NCBI GenBank assembly: GCA_002408185.1
Contig: DHQV01000055.1
Span: 189,090 to 228,439 of the forward strand
Direction of reading: 5' to 3'
Origin: Deltaproteobacteria bacterium UBA5329
GTDB taxonomy: Bacteria > Desulfobacterota > Syntrophorhabdia > Syntrophorhabdales > Syntrophorhabdaceae
DNA length: 39,350 nucleotides
Shown here: piece after piece, positions 1 through 9,900 of the stretch
Numbering within the stretch: the stretch's first letter is position 1
Layout: each line of letters opens with the position of its first letter
Program-made: the position numbers and the translations under genes
The notes under the pieces: generated by a model
What the model saw: the letters and a program-made list of their open reading frames with translations, nothing else
What the model was told of the DNA's origin: nothing
Databases searched by the model: none

Positions 1-1
1 G

Positions 2-3000
2 ACAACCGGTTCGGGCCGTTATTTGACCGCAGACTTTCTTGGCGCGGACATAGTCCGCAATGAAATAACGGCGCAGGCGCAGGCTGCCATATCCATCGAC
101 CCTTCCGTCGATACTATCTTTGAGATCGGCGGCCAGGACTCGAAATACATCAGTATAGATAACGGGGTCATCGTTGATTTCGAAATGAATAAAGCATGCG
201 CCGCGGGTACCGGGTCTTTTCTCGAGGAGCAGGCGGAAAGGCTCGATATATCGATAAAGGAAGAATTCGGTAAATTGGCCCTTCAATCGAAAAAACCCGT
301 GAAAATGGGAGAGCGATGCACCGTCTTTATTGAATCGGATGTTATCCATCAGCAGCAGAGGGGCGCTGACCGCGAAGATATCGTGAGCGGGCTTGCGTAT
401 TCTATCGTTCAGAATTATCTGAATAAGGTTGTAGTCGACCGGCGGGTTGGAAAAAGGATCTTTTTTCAGGGCGGCACCGCCTTCAACAAAGGTGTCGTGG
501 CCGCTTTCGAGGGGGTCATCGGGACGCCGATAACGGTCCCTCCGCACCATGATGTAACGGGGGCCATCGGGGTCGCCATTCTCGCCATGAAAGAACGCAC
601 GTGGGACGTAAGCGGCTTCAAGGGGTTCGATCTCAGCAAGAGGCCGTACACGGTAGATACCTTCGAATGCAAAGGGTGCGAGAACCTGTGTGAAATACGA
701 AGGGTTACCGTTGAAAACGAAACACCGCTCTATTATGGCAGCAGGTGCGAAAAATATGACGTTGTCCGCAAGAGCGGCAGGAAGGAAATGGAGGACCTGT
801 TCCTAAGGCGCGAACAACTTTTGAACGATATTTATGACAAGAAGGGCGGAAAATACACGATCGGCATGCCGAAGGTCCTTCATATGCATGAACTTCTGCC
901 ATTCTGGAAAAGCTTTTTTTCCGAACTGGGTTTCAATATCGTTGTTTCCGATATGACAAACAAGAAGACGATCAGGGACGGGGTTGAGAATATCATAGTT
1001 GAAAGCTGTTTTCCGATAAAGCTTGCGCATGGTCATGTAATGAACCTGATCCAGAAGGATATCCGCAATATATTTATCCCGAGCATCATCAGTCTCAAGA
1101 AGCCGTCGAAGCATGCGAAAAATTCCTTCGCCTGTCCCTACGCCCAGTCCCTGCCTTACACCATAAAAGGTTCTATCGACTTTGATGGCAAGGGAGTGCG
1201 CGTCTTCACTCCCATAATTAAATTCGGTGAGGGGAACGAAACCGTTCTTAACGACCTGACGGAGCATTTAAAGCCATACAGGATATCTGCACGGAGGGTA
1301 AAGGCCGCCTTTGAGAAAGCGATCCAGGTCCAAGACTCTTTTTATAACAGCCTGACCCAAATGGGAAATGATTTTTTGCGTTCCCTCGACAAAAATGAAA
1401 AGGTAATGGTTATAATCGGGCGTCCGTACAATAGCGCCGATGCGGGTGCGAACCTCAATATTCACAAGAAACTGCTCAATCTCGGCGTTCAGGCTATACC
1501 TATGGACATGCTGCCCGTGAACGAGATGATCGAAGACCCGGTCGACCTCGAACAGATGTACTGGGGCTACGGTCAGAAAATATTGAAGGCGGCGCGAGCA
1601 GTAAAAAACAATAAAAATCTCTATGCCATTTATGTGACCAGTTTCGGTTGCGGCCCCGATTCTTTTATATCCCATTTTTTCAAGAAGATCATGGGGAACA
1701 AACCGTACCTTTCGCTCGAGATCGACGAGCACAGTGCGGATGCCGGTGTTGTCACGAGGCTTGAAGCATTCCTCGACAGCATCAACAACGCGCAATTTGA
1801 CGAACACATTTCGGAACGAAAGGAGGTTCCGTTCGAACTGAATGGAAAGCGCAGGAAGATCTATATTCCCTATATGTGCGATCATGCCCATGCACTTGCG
1901 GCAGCCTTCAGGGCATGCGGGGTGAACGCCGAGGTCATGCAAGAGTCAACCGAGGAGACAGTGCTGATAGGGCGGCGTTTCACATCGGGGAAAGAATGTT
2001 ATCCCTGTATATTGACTACGGGAGATATGCTTCGTACCGTGCGCGGTCCCGGCTTCGATCCCGAGAGAAGCGCTTTTTTCATGCCGTCGGGTGAAGGCCC
2101 GTGCCGTTTTGGTCAATACAACCGTTTCCACAGAATGGTCCTCGACGAGGAAGGTTTTACGGGTGTTCCCATATATGCGCCGAACCAGGACCACCGGTTT
2201 TACAGGCAGCTGGATATTGTCGGGAGCAAGTTCAGCCGCCTCGGCTGGAGAGCGGTGGTTGCAGCCGATCTTTTGACGAAAATACTTCATGAGACGCGCC
2301 CCTATGAAAAGATGCCCGGACAGACGGACAAGGTCTACGGCGAATCGCTGGAACGGGTGTGCCTGTGCATCGAGAGGGGTGCGCAGGACATCGATGTCGT
2401 GCTTAAGGACGTTCTCAAGAAATTTGCGGCGATAGACCGCATACATGAAAAACGGCCAATAATAGGGGTTGTCGGGGAGATCTACATACGTACGAACAGG
2501 TTCAGCAATTCACAGCTTGTCAGGACTGTGGAGGAGCTGGGGGGTGAGGTCTGGCTGGCGCCCGTTTCGGAATGGATCTCGTACGTGAATTTCACCGGCA
2601 GAAGGAAGAGCAGAAAAAGGGACAGTCTGCGAGGCCTGATCGACTTTCTTGTAACCGAGTATATTCAGAATAAAGACGAGCATCTCATGGAAGAGATCTT
2701 CGTGCCTTTTATAAAGTACGGGCCGGAGCCAAAGATAAAGGATATCCTCCAAAAAGCGAGCCCTTATATACACGATAGCTTTGAGGGTGAAGCAGTCCTT
2801 ACGGTCGGCAAGAGCGTTGATTTTGCCCATAAAGGGGTTGCAGGCATTATCAATGCGATGCCGTTCACCTGCATGCCCGGCACGGTGTCGAGCGCCATCA
2901 TGCGCCTCATACAGAAGAACCATGATATACCCGTGATCAACGTCGCTTACGACGGGCAGGGCAATACGAATATCCTGACGAGGCTCGAGGCGTTTATGCA

Positions 3001-3028
3001 TCAGGTAAAGGAGCACACCAGGAGTTAA
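2..3028 (+). CDS. Acyl-CoA dehydratase activase-related protein (BadF/BadG/HgdC + DUF2229 type), 5' truncated by window
   Basis: Members of this family are ATP-driven electron activators, or fusions of activator and dehydratase-like parts, related to 2-hydroxyacyl-CoA dehydratase and benzoyl-CoA reductase systems. The frame is open from base 2, and residues before the first possible start (TTG at 23) read TTGSGR, a conserved ASKHA-ATPase motif, so the true N terminus lies outside the window. Numbering from the TTG, GGQDSK is at about 36-41. Two cysteines, C59 in ACAAGTG and C99 in ERCTVF, match the ligands of the activator's bridging [4Fe-4S] cluster. A Cys cluster (CKGCENLC) lies near residue 220, followed by a DUF2229-like region and an FGCGPDSF motif resembling the dehydratase-side subunits. 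Full-length relatives are about 1400 residues with two ATPase repeats, so roughly a quarter is missing here. The stop overlaps the next ATG (TAATG). The substrate cannot be told. Confidence 0.85.
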   Translation, partial: TTGSGRYLTADFLGADIVRNEITAQAQAAISIDPSVDTIFEIGGQDSKYISIDNGVIVDFEMNKACAAGTGSFLEEQAERLDISIKEEFGKLALQSKKPVKMGERCTVFIESDVIHQQQRGADREDIVSGLAYSIVQNYLNKVVVDRRVGKRIFFQGGTAFNKGVVAAFEGVIGTPITVPPHHDVTGAIGVAILAMKERTWDVSGFKGFDLSKRPYTVDTFECKGCENLCEIRRVTVENETPLYYGSRCEKYDVVRKSGRKEMEDLFLRREQLLNDIYDKKGGKYTIGMPKVLHMHELLPFWKSFFSELGFNIVVSDMTNKKTIRDGVENIIVESCFPIKLAHGHVMNLIQKDIRNIFIPSIISLKKPSKHAKNSFACPYAQSLPYTIKGSIDFDGKGVRVFTPIIKFGEGNETVLNDLTEHLKPYRISARRVKAAFEKAIQVQDSFYNSLTQMGNDFLRSLDKNEKVMVIIGRPYNSADAGANLNIHKKLLNLGVQAIPMDMLPVNEMIEDPVDLEQMYWGYGQKILKAARAVKNNKNLYAIYVTSFGCGPDSFISHFFKKIMGNKPYLSLEIDEHSADAGVVTRLEAFLDSINNAQFDEHISERKEVPFELNGKRRKIYIPYMCDHAHALAAAFRACGVNAEVMQESTEETVLIGRRFTSGKECYPCILTTGDMLRTVRGPGFDPERSAFFMPSGEGPCRFGQYNRFHRMVLDEEGFTGVPIYAPNQDHRFYRQLDIVGSKFSRLGWRAVVAADLLTKILHETRPYEKMPGQTDKVYGESLERVCLCIERGAQDIDVVLKDVLKKFAAIDRIHEKRPIIGVVGEIYIRTNRFSNSQLVRTVEELGGEVWLAPVSEWISYVNFTGRRKSRKRDSLRGLIDFLVTEYIQNKDEHLMEEIFVPFIKYGPEPKIKDILQKASPYIHDSFEGEAVLTVGKSVDFAHKGVAGIINAMPFTCMPGTVSSAIMRLIQKNHDIPVINVAYDGQGNTNILTRLEAFMHQVKEHTRS

Positions 3029-4359
3029 TGGGCGTTCCAGTAATAGACATAACCATAATAGTCGTTCTACTTTTTTTGAACGGCATCTTTTCTGCAGCTG
3101 AAACAGCGATCATCGCGTCCCGCAAAAGCAAGATAAAGGAGATCCAGAAAAAAAGACCGGACCGGAAAATAGAGACACTCCTCGCCATGAAGGAAAACCC
3201 GGAGCGTTTTCTTTCCACCGTTCAGATCGGCATTACCCTTTTCGGCACACTCGCTTCCGCCATAAGCGGTGTTATGGCGGCGAAATACCTGATGCCGTAT
3301 ATCGGCAGGGTCGCGTTCCTGGAACCGTTTTCCGAATCTATATCCGTCGCCATTGTCGTTATCGTTCTCACGTATCTTTTCATAGTCTTTGGAGAACTTG
3401 TACCGAAATACATCGGTCTCAGTTATAAAGAAAAAGCGGCACTCGCGGTATTGCCCCTTTTTAACTTCGTATCCAGTATTTTTTCTATTTTCGTCAATTT
3501 CCTGTCTGTAACCACGCTGTTTCTGGTTAAGGCGCTGAACCTCAGCAGGGGTGAAGAACATATAGGTGAAGGCGAGATCAAGATCCTCCTGGAAGAGGGC
3601 AGGCGGAAAGGCGTTTTCGATAAGACGGAAGAGGAGCTTATCAACAGGGTCTTTCGCTTCAGTGACCGTTCGGTCCGCGAGGTAATGGTCCCGCGGCCCA
3701 ATGTCTACGCGGTCGACGCGGACGAGAACAAGGAAAACATTCTCGAGTATATCATTGGGAATGAATTTTCCCGGTATCCTGTATACCGGGAAAATCTCGA
3801 TAACGTCATTGGTTTCATTTACCAGAAGGACGTGTCGCGCCATATCTGGAGGGACCCAGGATCGTTCGAGCTGGAAAAATTGATGAGACGGCCGTTCTTT
3901 GTTCCCGCGACGATGGAAGTGAGTGTTCTCTTGAAACAGATGCAGCGCACGCGTCATCACCTCGCCGTTGTCATTGACGAATACGGAACGCTGATCGGTA
4001 TAATTACCCTCGAAGATATCATGGAGGAGATCTTCGGCGAGATCATGGACGAGACGGACGTCGACGACAAGATAGAGCGCCATCGTGACGGATCGTATCT
4101 TATCGATGCGTCATACTCGATCCGCGACCTTAACAGCCGGCTTGACCTGGACCTGCCGGAATCACCCGATTACGAGACCCTCGGCGGGTTTATAATGACA
4201 CAGCTTCAGGGAATTGCCAATGGCGGGGAGGTTATCTACTACGGCCGGTACCGCTTCACCGTTGTCGACGTGGATGCACTGCGGATCGTGAAGGTCAAGT
4301 TTGAAAGGCTGACGCGAACCAGGCCAAACATCGGCAGAAATAATGTCTTAAAATCGTGA
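3028..4359 (+). CDS. CNNM/HlyC-CorC family membrane protein (DUF21 + CBS pair + CorC_HlyC)
   Basis: This is an integral membrane protein of the 'hemolysin-like' CNNM/CorB family, linked in other bacteria to magnesium or cobalt transport; the older hemolysin name is not evidence of toxin activity. The 443 residues show the usual order. A DUF21 membrane domain covers about 1-190, with a first helix around VIDITIIVVLLFLNGIFSA and the family motif SAAETAI. A CBS-domain pair lies at about 205-330 (VREVMVPRPNV, then IDEYGTLIGIITLEDIMEEIFGEI as the second). A C-terminal CorC_HlyC domain covers about 345-430. The length is normal. The ATG shares a base with the upstream stop (TAATG), with GGAG just before it, so translation is probably coupled to the activase-like gene, although no functional link is obvious. 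Confidence 0.9.
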   Translation: MGVPVIDITIIVVLLFLNGIFSAAETAIIASRKSKIKEIQKKRPDRKIETLLAMKENPERFLSTVQIGITLFGTLASAISGVMAAKYLMPYIGRVAFLEPFSESISVAIVVIVLTYLFIVFGELVPKYIGLSYKEKAALAVLPLFNFVSSIFSIFVNFLSVTTLFLVKALNLSRGEEHIGEGEIKILLEEGRRKGVFDKTEEELINRVFRFSDRSVREVMVPRPNVYAVDADENKENILEYIIGNEFSRYPVYRENLDNVIGFIYQKDVSRHIWRDPGSFELEKLMRRPFFVPATMEVSVLLKQMQRTRHHLAVVIDEYGTLIGIITLEDIMEEIFGEIMDETDVDDKIERHRDGSYLIDASYSIRDLNSRLDLDLPESPDYETLGGFIMTQLQGIANGGEVIYYGRYRFTVVDVDALRIVKVKFERLTRTRPNIGRNNVLKS

Positions 4360-4400
4360 GGTTACGTTCTCCCTCCGGCCCCAGGAACGTCCCCTCACGA
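4354..4400 (-). terminator. Strong two-part hairpin at the junction of convergent operons
   Basis: TCGTGAGG (4354-4361) pairs with CCTCACGA (4393-4400). After a 2-nt internal loop, ACGTTC (4364-4369) pairs with GAACGT (4385-4390), leaving a loop of about 15 nt. On the minus strand the stem is followed by TTTTAAG, a short U run, so it is best placed to stop transcription of the guaB-pgi operon arriving from the right. On the plus strand it overlaps the stop codon of the CNNM gene and has no U tract. The rest of the 190-base gap up to 4589 shows only short GC-rich repeats (two GGCCGTC copies near 4516-4540) and no credible gene. Confidence 0.6.
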
Positions 4401-4589
4401 ATGGGATTATTAGTTTGAACTGCAGGAAATTATATCACTGCCGGTCCACGCCATCAATACTGGAAAGGTCGGCATGCAATACGAAGAGGAAACTCGTAAA
4501 TCAACCCTCCCGGCGGCCGTCATCCCGGCCGTCCAGGGACTCGCGTTCTCCCGGGGTCGAGCACCAGGATGAGGGGAACTGGCGATGTT

Positions 4590-5948
4590 TTAAAAAATGA
4601 CCTGCCTTACCGGGCTCGCAAGGAACTTGTCCGTGTGTTCCCGTTCTTTTTCGAATCCTTTTTTACCCATGATCGCTTTTGTGTAGATCTTTCCCTGTTC
4701 GACCCCCGGCTGATCGAAGGGATTTACGCTGAGCAGATGCCCCATGAAAGTTGTCACCATTTCAAAGAGGTAGAACAGGGCGCCGAGATTGTAATCGCTT
4801 ACTTCATCAAGAGTTAAAGAAAGATTGGGCGTGCCGGACTCGGTCAGCGACAGGCGGGTTCCCTGAAATTCTGCGTGGAACAGGTCTTTCATATCCTTAT
4901 TGGCAAGGTATGAGACATCTTCGAGATAGTCGAAACTATCCGGGATAGGGACTTCGCTCGTGGCGCTGTAAAGGAGAACGATGCATTTGTCCTTCGGCCC
5001 TTCTACGTAGAGCTGCAACTGGGAATGCTGGTCGGTGACCCCCACTGATTTCGTGGGTGTGGGCCCGAGGCCTTTTTTGCCGAGGCTTTCGGCCTCGAGC
5101 TGTCTGAACCAATCGGCGAATGCGGCCAGCCGTTCGCAATAAGGCATGATGACGTGAATGGGCTTGCCGTTCTTGTACATGAGGTAAAGTATGGCGGCAA
5201 GGGCGAAGGCCATGTTCTCTTCGGCATCATACCGCACTATATGGGCAGCCATACCGGCTGCGCCATCGGACATTTTCTTTATGTTGATCCCCATGATAGC
5301 AGACGGGAAAAGCCCGACCGGGGTCAATACCGAGAACCTGCCCCCGACCCCCGGGGGCAGGTTCAACACGGGATACCCTTCCTTTTGAGCTATTTTATTG
5401 AGGAGTCCTTGTTCCATGTCGGTTATCAGGACTATCCTTTCCCTGTAACCGGCGGACTTTTTCATAAGTTCATTGAACAACATAAATTGAGAAATGGTCT
5501 CGGGGGTCTCTCCCGATTTGCTGATCACCACGAGAAAGGTGCGGTCGATCTCCGGAATGATCGTTTCTACAACTGCTGTCATCTTATGAGGGTCGATGTT
5601 ATCGAGGATAAAATAGCGCGGCCTGCCCTCGCGGAAGCGCTCTTCCTGATTGTGCAAGGGGTGAAGAAGGGCGTCGAATATTGTCTGCGTACCGAGTGAA
5701 GACCCGCCTATACCGAGGATCACGAGATTCCTGATATTCGTTTTCGACGCCTTGTCGGCCAATGCGTACATCTCGTCGAATTGAAAACGGGTTGACGGAA
5801 GGGTCATAAAGGGAAAAGGTCTCGCGAGAAGTTTCGTATAGTATTCGCTGATCTTGCCGAGCGTCAGCCTGAGATCGTTTTCATGAATGCCGTTTTCGCC
5901 TACCGCTTCGGCAAGCGCGCAGGACAGATCCATAGTTATCGTTTTCAT
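4590..5948 (-). CDS. pgi: Glucose-6-phosphate isomerase
   Basis: A cytosolic enzyme interconverting glucose 6-phosphate and fructose 6-phosphate in glycolysis/gluconeogenesis. The 452-residue length fits the shorter bacterial form. Visible motifs are the sugar-phosphate-binding SIS signatures GIGGSSLGTQTIF and VVISKSGETPETI, the GVGGRFSVLTPVG block, the Q/E-containing DQHSQLQLYVEG block, and the C-terminal VEQGKIYTKA with the conserved lysine. The ATG overlaps the accA stop (ATGA), and GGAG lies about 8 nt upstream inside the end of accA, so this is the last, coupled cistron of the guaB-guaA-dnaE-accA-pgi operon. The antisense strand carries several open frames, which are treated as shadows. 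Confidence 0.95.
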   Translation of the reverse strand: MKTITMDLSCALAEAVGENGIHENDLRLTLGKISEYYTKLLARPFPFMTLPSTRFQFDEMYALADKASKTNIRNLVILGIGGSSLGTQTIFDALLHPLHNQEERFREGRPRYFILDNIDPHKMTAVVETIIPEIDRTFLVVISKSGETPETISQFMLFNELMKKSAGYRERIVLITDMEQGLLNKIAQKEGYPVLNLPPGVGGRFSVLTPVGLFPSAIMGINIKKMSDGAAGMAAHIVRYDAEENMAFALAAILYLMYKNGKPIHVIMPYCERLAAFADWFRQLEAESLGKKGLGPTPTKSVGVTDQHSQLQLYVEGPKDKCIVLLYSATSEVPIPDSFDYLEDVSYLANKDMKDLFHAEFQGTRLSLTESGTPNLSLTLDEVSDYNLGALFYLFEMVTTFMGHLLSVNPFDQPGVEQGKIYTKAIMGKKGFEKEREHTDKFLASPVRQVIF

Positions 5949-6907
5949 CTTCTTTTCTCCTCGAACACGCCCATATTGCGGAATTTCTGGTATCGCATGG
6001 TTTTCAACGTATCCGGGTCAAGCCCGATGAGCTCGTTCAAATGCTTGGCGAGTACAGACCGTGTGTTGTCGAACGTTTCCTGCCAATCCCTGTGGGCACC
6101 GCCGAACGGTTCGTGAATGATCTCGTCGGCGACCTGGAGCTTGAGAAGATCGCGCGCCGTGGGTTTTAAGGCATCTGCCGCAAGATGGCCTTTTGAACCG
6201 TCCCGCCAGAGAATAGCCGCACAGCCTTCGGGAGAAATGACGGAATATGTCGCATTTTCCAGCATAAGGAGCCGGTTGCCGATGCCGATGGCAAGGGCCC
6301 CGCCGCTTCCGCCTTCGCCGATCACCACCGAAATAGTGGGAACGCCGAGGGAGAACATGAAATAAATATTCGACGCGATCGCTTCCGCCTGGCCACGCTC
6401 TTCGGCCCCAATACCCGGAAAGGCGCCGGGCGTGTCGATAAAAGTGATGATGGGCTTTCCCCAGCGCGTGGCCATGTCCATGACGCGCATAGCCTTGCGG
6501 TACCCGTCAGGATGCGCCATTCCAAAATTCCTGTGCGCCATTTCACGGACATCCTTGCCCTTCTGATGACCGACCACGGCGACGTTTATTCCTTCAAACC
6601 GGGCGAATCCGGCTATCAGGGCCGCATCGTCCTTGAATTTTCGGTCACCGTGAAGCTCCACGAAGTCCTTGAAGATGCTCTCGACGTAATCGAGCGTATG
6701 GGGCCTGTTGAGGTGGCGCGACAACTGCGACCGCTGCCAGTTGGAAAGCTCTGAATATATTTCTTTTTCCAGCTTTGCTATCTTCTTTCGCAGCGAGGCC
6801 AGCTCTTTCGCATAGTAGGGATCTTTTTCGTCATAGAAACGCTGTATTTCAAAAATCCGTCTTTCAAGCGGTTCAAGCTTTTTTTCAAAATCAAGGTAAT
6901 ATCTCAT
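5945..6907 (-). CDS. accA: Acetyl-CoA carboxylase carboxyltransferase subunit alpha
   Basis: The alpha half of the carboxyltransferase that moves the carboxyl group from biotin to acetyl-CoA, making malonyl-CoA for fatty acid synthesis. The 320 residues match the family length. The N-terminal helical region (DFEKKLEPLERRIFEI) precedes the crotonase-type core with DTPGAFPGIGAEERGQAEAIA and the oxyanion-hole GEGGSGGALAIGIG block, then YSVISPEGCAAILW. The zinc-bearing partner subunit accD is not adjacent. The start lies inside the end of dnaE (17-nt overlap) and the stop overlaps the pgi start. Linkage of dnaE and accA is a recurrent bacterial arrangement. Confidence 0.96.
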   Translation of the reverse strand: MRYYLDFEKKLEPLERRIFEIQRFYDEKDPYYAKELASLRKKIAKLEKEIYSELSNWQRSQLSRHLNRPHTLDYVESIFKDFVELHGDRKFKDDAALIAGFARFEGINVAVVGHQKGKDVREMAHRNFGMAHPDGYRKAMRVMDMATRWGKPIITFIDTPGAFPGIGAEERGQAEAIASNIYFMFSLGVPTISVVIGEGGSGGALAIGIGNRLLMLENATYSVISPEGCAAILWRDGSKGHLAADALKPTARDLLKLQVADEIIHEPFGGAHRDWQETFDNTRSVLAKHLNELIGLDPDTLKTMRYQKFRNMGVFEEKRR

Positions 6908-9900
6908 CGATGACCTCTACGTCTATGCCTTTTTTAAAGTGCTTCAGTATGACATCTCTCTTCTTCGGGTCGATCTTGATATTTCTGACCGGAACCGACT
7001 GTTTTTCCCCATTGAGCCTGAACTCGAGGAGCACGGCTGATCTGCCCCGTGTGCTTATGAGAATGTCTTTGAGCACCCTTAATTCGTCTTTTCGGATAAC
7101 CTCGCAATTGATGGTGATCTTGACCGTTTTGAGCAATTCCCCGGTAAGGGATTCGAGAAGCGAGACGGCCCTTGCCTTGATCTTTGCCTGGCTTTCATCG
7201 GTCTTTTCCAGTGAGCCCGTTACCATAAGCGGTTTGCCGCTCTGGATCATGGAATACTGCTTCACGTACAGGTCGGGAAAGAATATGACCTCCATTACCC
7301 CTTTTGTGTCTTCGAGATTGACGTACGCCATTTTATCGCCGCGCCGTGTCGTTATCTCGCGCAGGGTGCTCACGACCCCGGCGATGTCCACGTCTTCGAG
7401 ATTACCGGCTTCCTTCAGATTCTGACTGTCGTACGGGGTAAGCTCGGCGATAAGGTCCTCAAAGGGCTTCAGGGGGTGTTTACTGAAGTAAAAGCCAAGG
7501 GCTTCCTTTTCGCCGCTCAAGATCTCTTCGTGGCTGAGCTCATCCATGGCGGGAATGTCGAAAGATACCATTATTTCTTCGACATCGTTTTCACCAAAGA
7601 TGCTGCCCTGCTTCAGGTTCGTCTTCGTATCGCGTTTTATAAGCTTATCGAGCATTTCCTGTGCAAGATACAGGATCTGTGATCTTTTCAGGCCGAGGCT
7701 GTCAAAGCACCCGGAGCAGGCCAGGCTTTCAATGACCTTTTTGTTCACTTTACGGCCATCGATGACGCTGCAGAAGTGTATGAAGGATTTGAACCCGCCC
7801 GCCTCCTGCCGCGCCTGTATTATACTGTCTATCGCCGCTTCGCCGACATTCCTGATCCCGGCAAGACCGTACCGGATCTTCCCATCGACGATGGCGAAAT
7901 CGCTCTGGCTCATATTGATGTCGGGCGGCAGGATCTCGATGCCTGACTCCCGGCACTCGCCGATGTACTTCACGAGTTTGTCCGTATCGCCGACCTCGGT
8001 GGTAAGCATGGCGGCAAAATAATGTACCGGGTAATGGGCCTTGAGATATGCTGTCTGATATGCGATGTACCCGTAGGCTGTGCTATGGGACTTGTTGAAC
8101 CCGTACTCGCCGAAGCGCTGTATGACGTCATAGATCTTTTCGGCCACATCTTTAGGCACGTTGTTCGCGACCGAACCATCGACGAACTGCTGTTTGTACC
8201 TTTCGAGTTGTTCCGGGATCTTCTTGCTCATAGCCTTGCGGAGCGCATCGGCGTCCCCCCGCGAGAACCCCGCGAGCACCGAGGCGATCTTCATGATCTG
8301 TTCCTGGTAAATTATGACGCCATACGTGTCGTGAAGGATCTCCTTGAGCTTCGGTGTCTCGTATGTCACCTGCGACGGGTCGTTGCGCCGCTTGATGAAC
8401 TCGTCGACCATACCGCTCTTCAAGGGGCCGGGCCGGTAAAGGGCGATAAGAGGCATGATGTCGTCGAACTGCGAAGGCTTGAGGCGCGTCAGGAGGTCCC
8501 GCATCCCGCGGCTTTCAAGCTGGAACACCCCTGACGTATTTCCGGATGACAGGAGTTCGTATGTCTTCCTGTCGTCGAGCGGAAGACTCGCCAGGTCGAT
8601 ATCTATCCCCTCGTCTTTCAGGAGCTTTACAACGGTGTCCATGAGGGTGAGTGTCTCGAGGCCGAGAAAGTCGATCTTGATGAGACCGATCTTCTCGATC
8701 ATCTTCATGTCGTACTGTGTCACTATTTCATCGCGCTTCCCTTTGTAGAGCGGAAGGTATTCCGACAGATGCCTGTTCGCGATCACGATCCCTGCCGCAT
8801 GCGTGGATGCATGGCGTGCAAGGCCCTCGACAACGGACGCATTGTCGAGGAGCTCCCTGACACGCTCGTCCGTCTCATACAGCTCCCGTACCTGGGGCTC
8901 TTCGTTTATCGCCCGTTCTATGCCCCTGTCGCCGGACGTGATAAGCTTGGCGATCTTGTCGACCTCGGCGTACGGCATTCCGAGCGCACGTCCGACATCG
9001 CGGACCGCAGCCTTAGATTGCATCGTCCCGAATGTCGTGATCTGGGCGACGTTGTCTTTGCCATATTTGTCCGTAACGTACTGTATGACCCTGTCGCGTC
9101 CTTTCCTGCAGAAATCGACGTCGATATCGGGCATGCTTATGCGTTCGGGGTTTAAGAACCTCTCGAATATGAGGTCGTATTTTATGGGTTCGATATCGGT
9201 TATCCCCATGCAGTACGCTATCAGGCTTCCGGCCGCGGAGCCCCTCCCCGGGCCGACAGGGATCCCGTGCGTCTTCGCGTAATTGATAAAATCCGCGACG
9301 ATCAGGAAGTATCCCGAGAAACCGGTGTCTTTTATGACCCCCATTTCATATTCGAACCGGTCTTCGTATCTTTTCATGAGACCGGCGTCGAACGCATCGT
9401 ATCTTGACCGTATCTCGGGCATTCTCTTCATGAACCCTTCGCGGGACAGCTTCTCGAAGTATTCGTTCAGGCCCATACCCTCGGGGGGATGGAATTCCGG
9501 AAAATGGTAGGTGTTTGTGTCGATCTCGACATTGCACATCTCTGCGACACGCATCGTGTTTGACAGGGCCTCGGGGTACCGCGAAAAGGCAAGGGCGATC
9601 TCTTCCGGTGACTTGAAATAGAACTGGTCGGAAGAAAAGCTCAGGCGGTCCCTGTCGTTGACGGTCTTGCCTGTCTGTATGCACAGAAGCAGCTCGTGTG
9701 CCTTGGCTTCCTCGCGGCGCAGGTAATGGCAGTCGTTCGTCGCGACGATCGGGACGTTGTGGGAGGAGGAAAGCTCTACAAGCCGCTCGTTGACTATCTT
9801 TTGCTCTTCGAGGCCGTTGTCCTGCAGTTCGAAGAACAGCCTGTCCCCGAAAAGCCCGAGATAGAAGTCGATATTCTTGCGGAGGCTTTCTTCGCTGCCC

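Noticed and set aside
803..3016. Open frames on the minus strand under the activase-like gene, up to 224 codons
   Set aside because: They mirror the codon pattern of the plus-strand gene, have no ribosome-binding sites and their translations (Arg/His-rich) resemble nothing known.
3067..4083. 338-codon minus-strand frame opposite the CNNM gene
   Set aside because: It is fully nested in a clear membrane-protein gene, its translation is Arg/Asp/Phe-rich without a fold I recognise, and it lacks start signals.
4415..4817. Small plus-strand frames between the CNNM and pgi genes
   Set aside because: One is in a repeat-rich gap with an Arg/Ser-rich translation and no ribosome-binding site; the other runs into pgi antisense.
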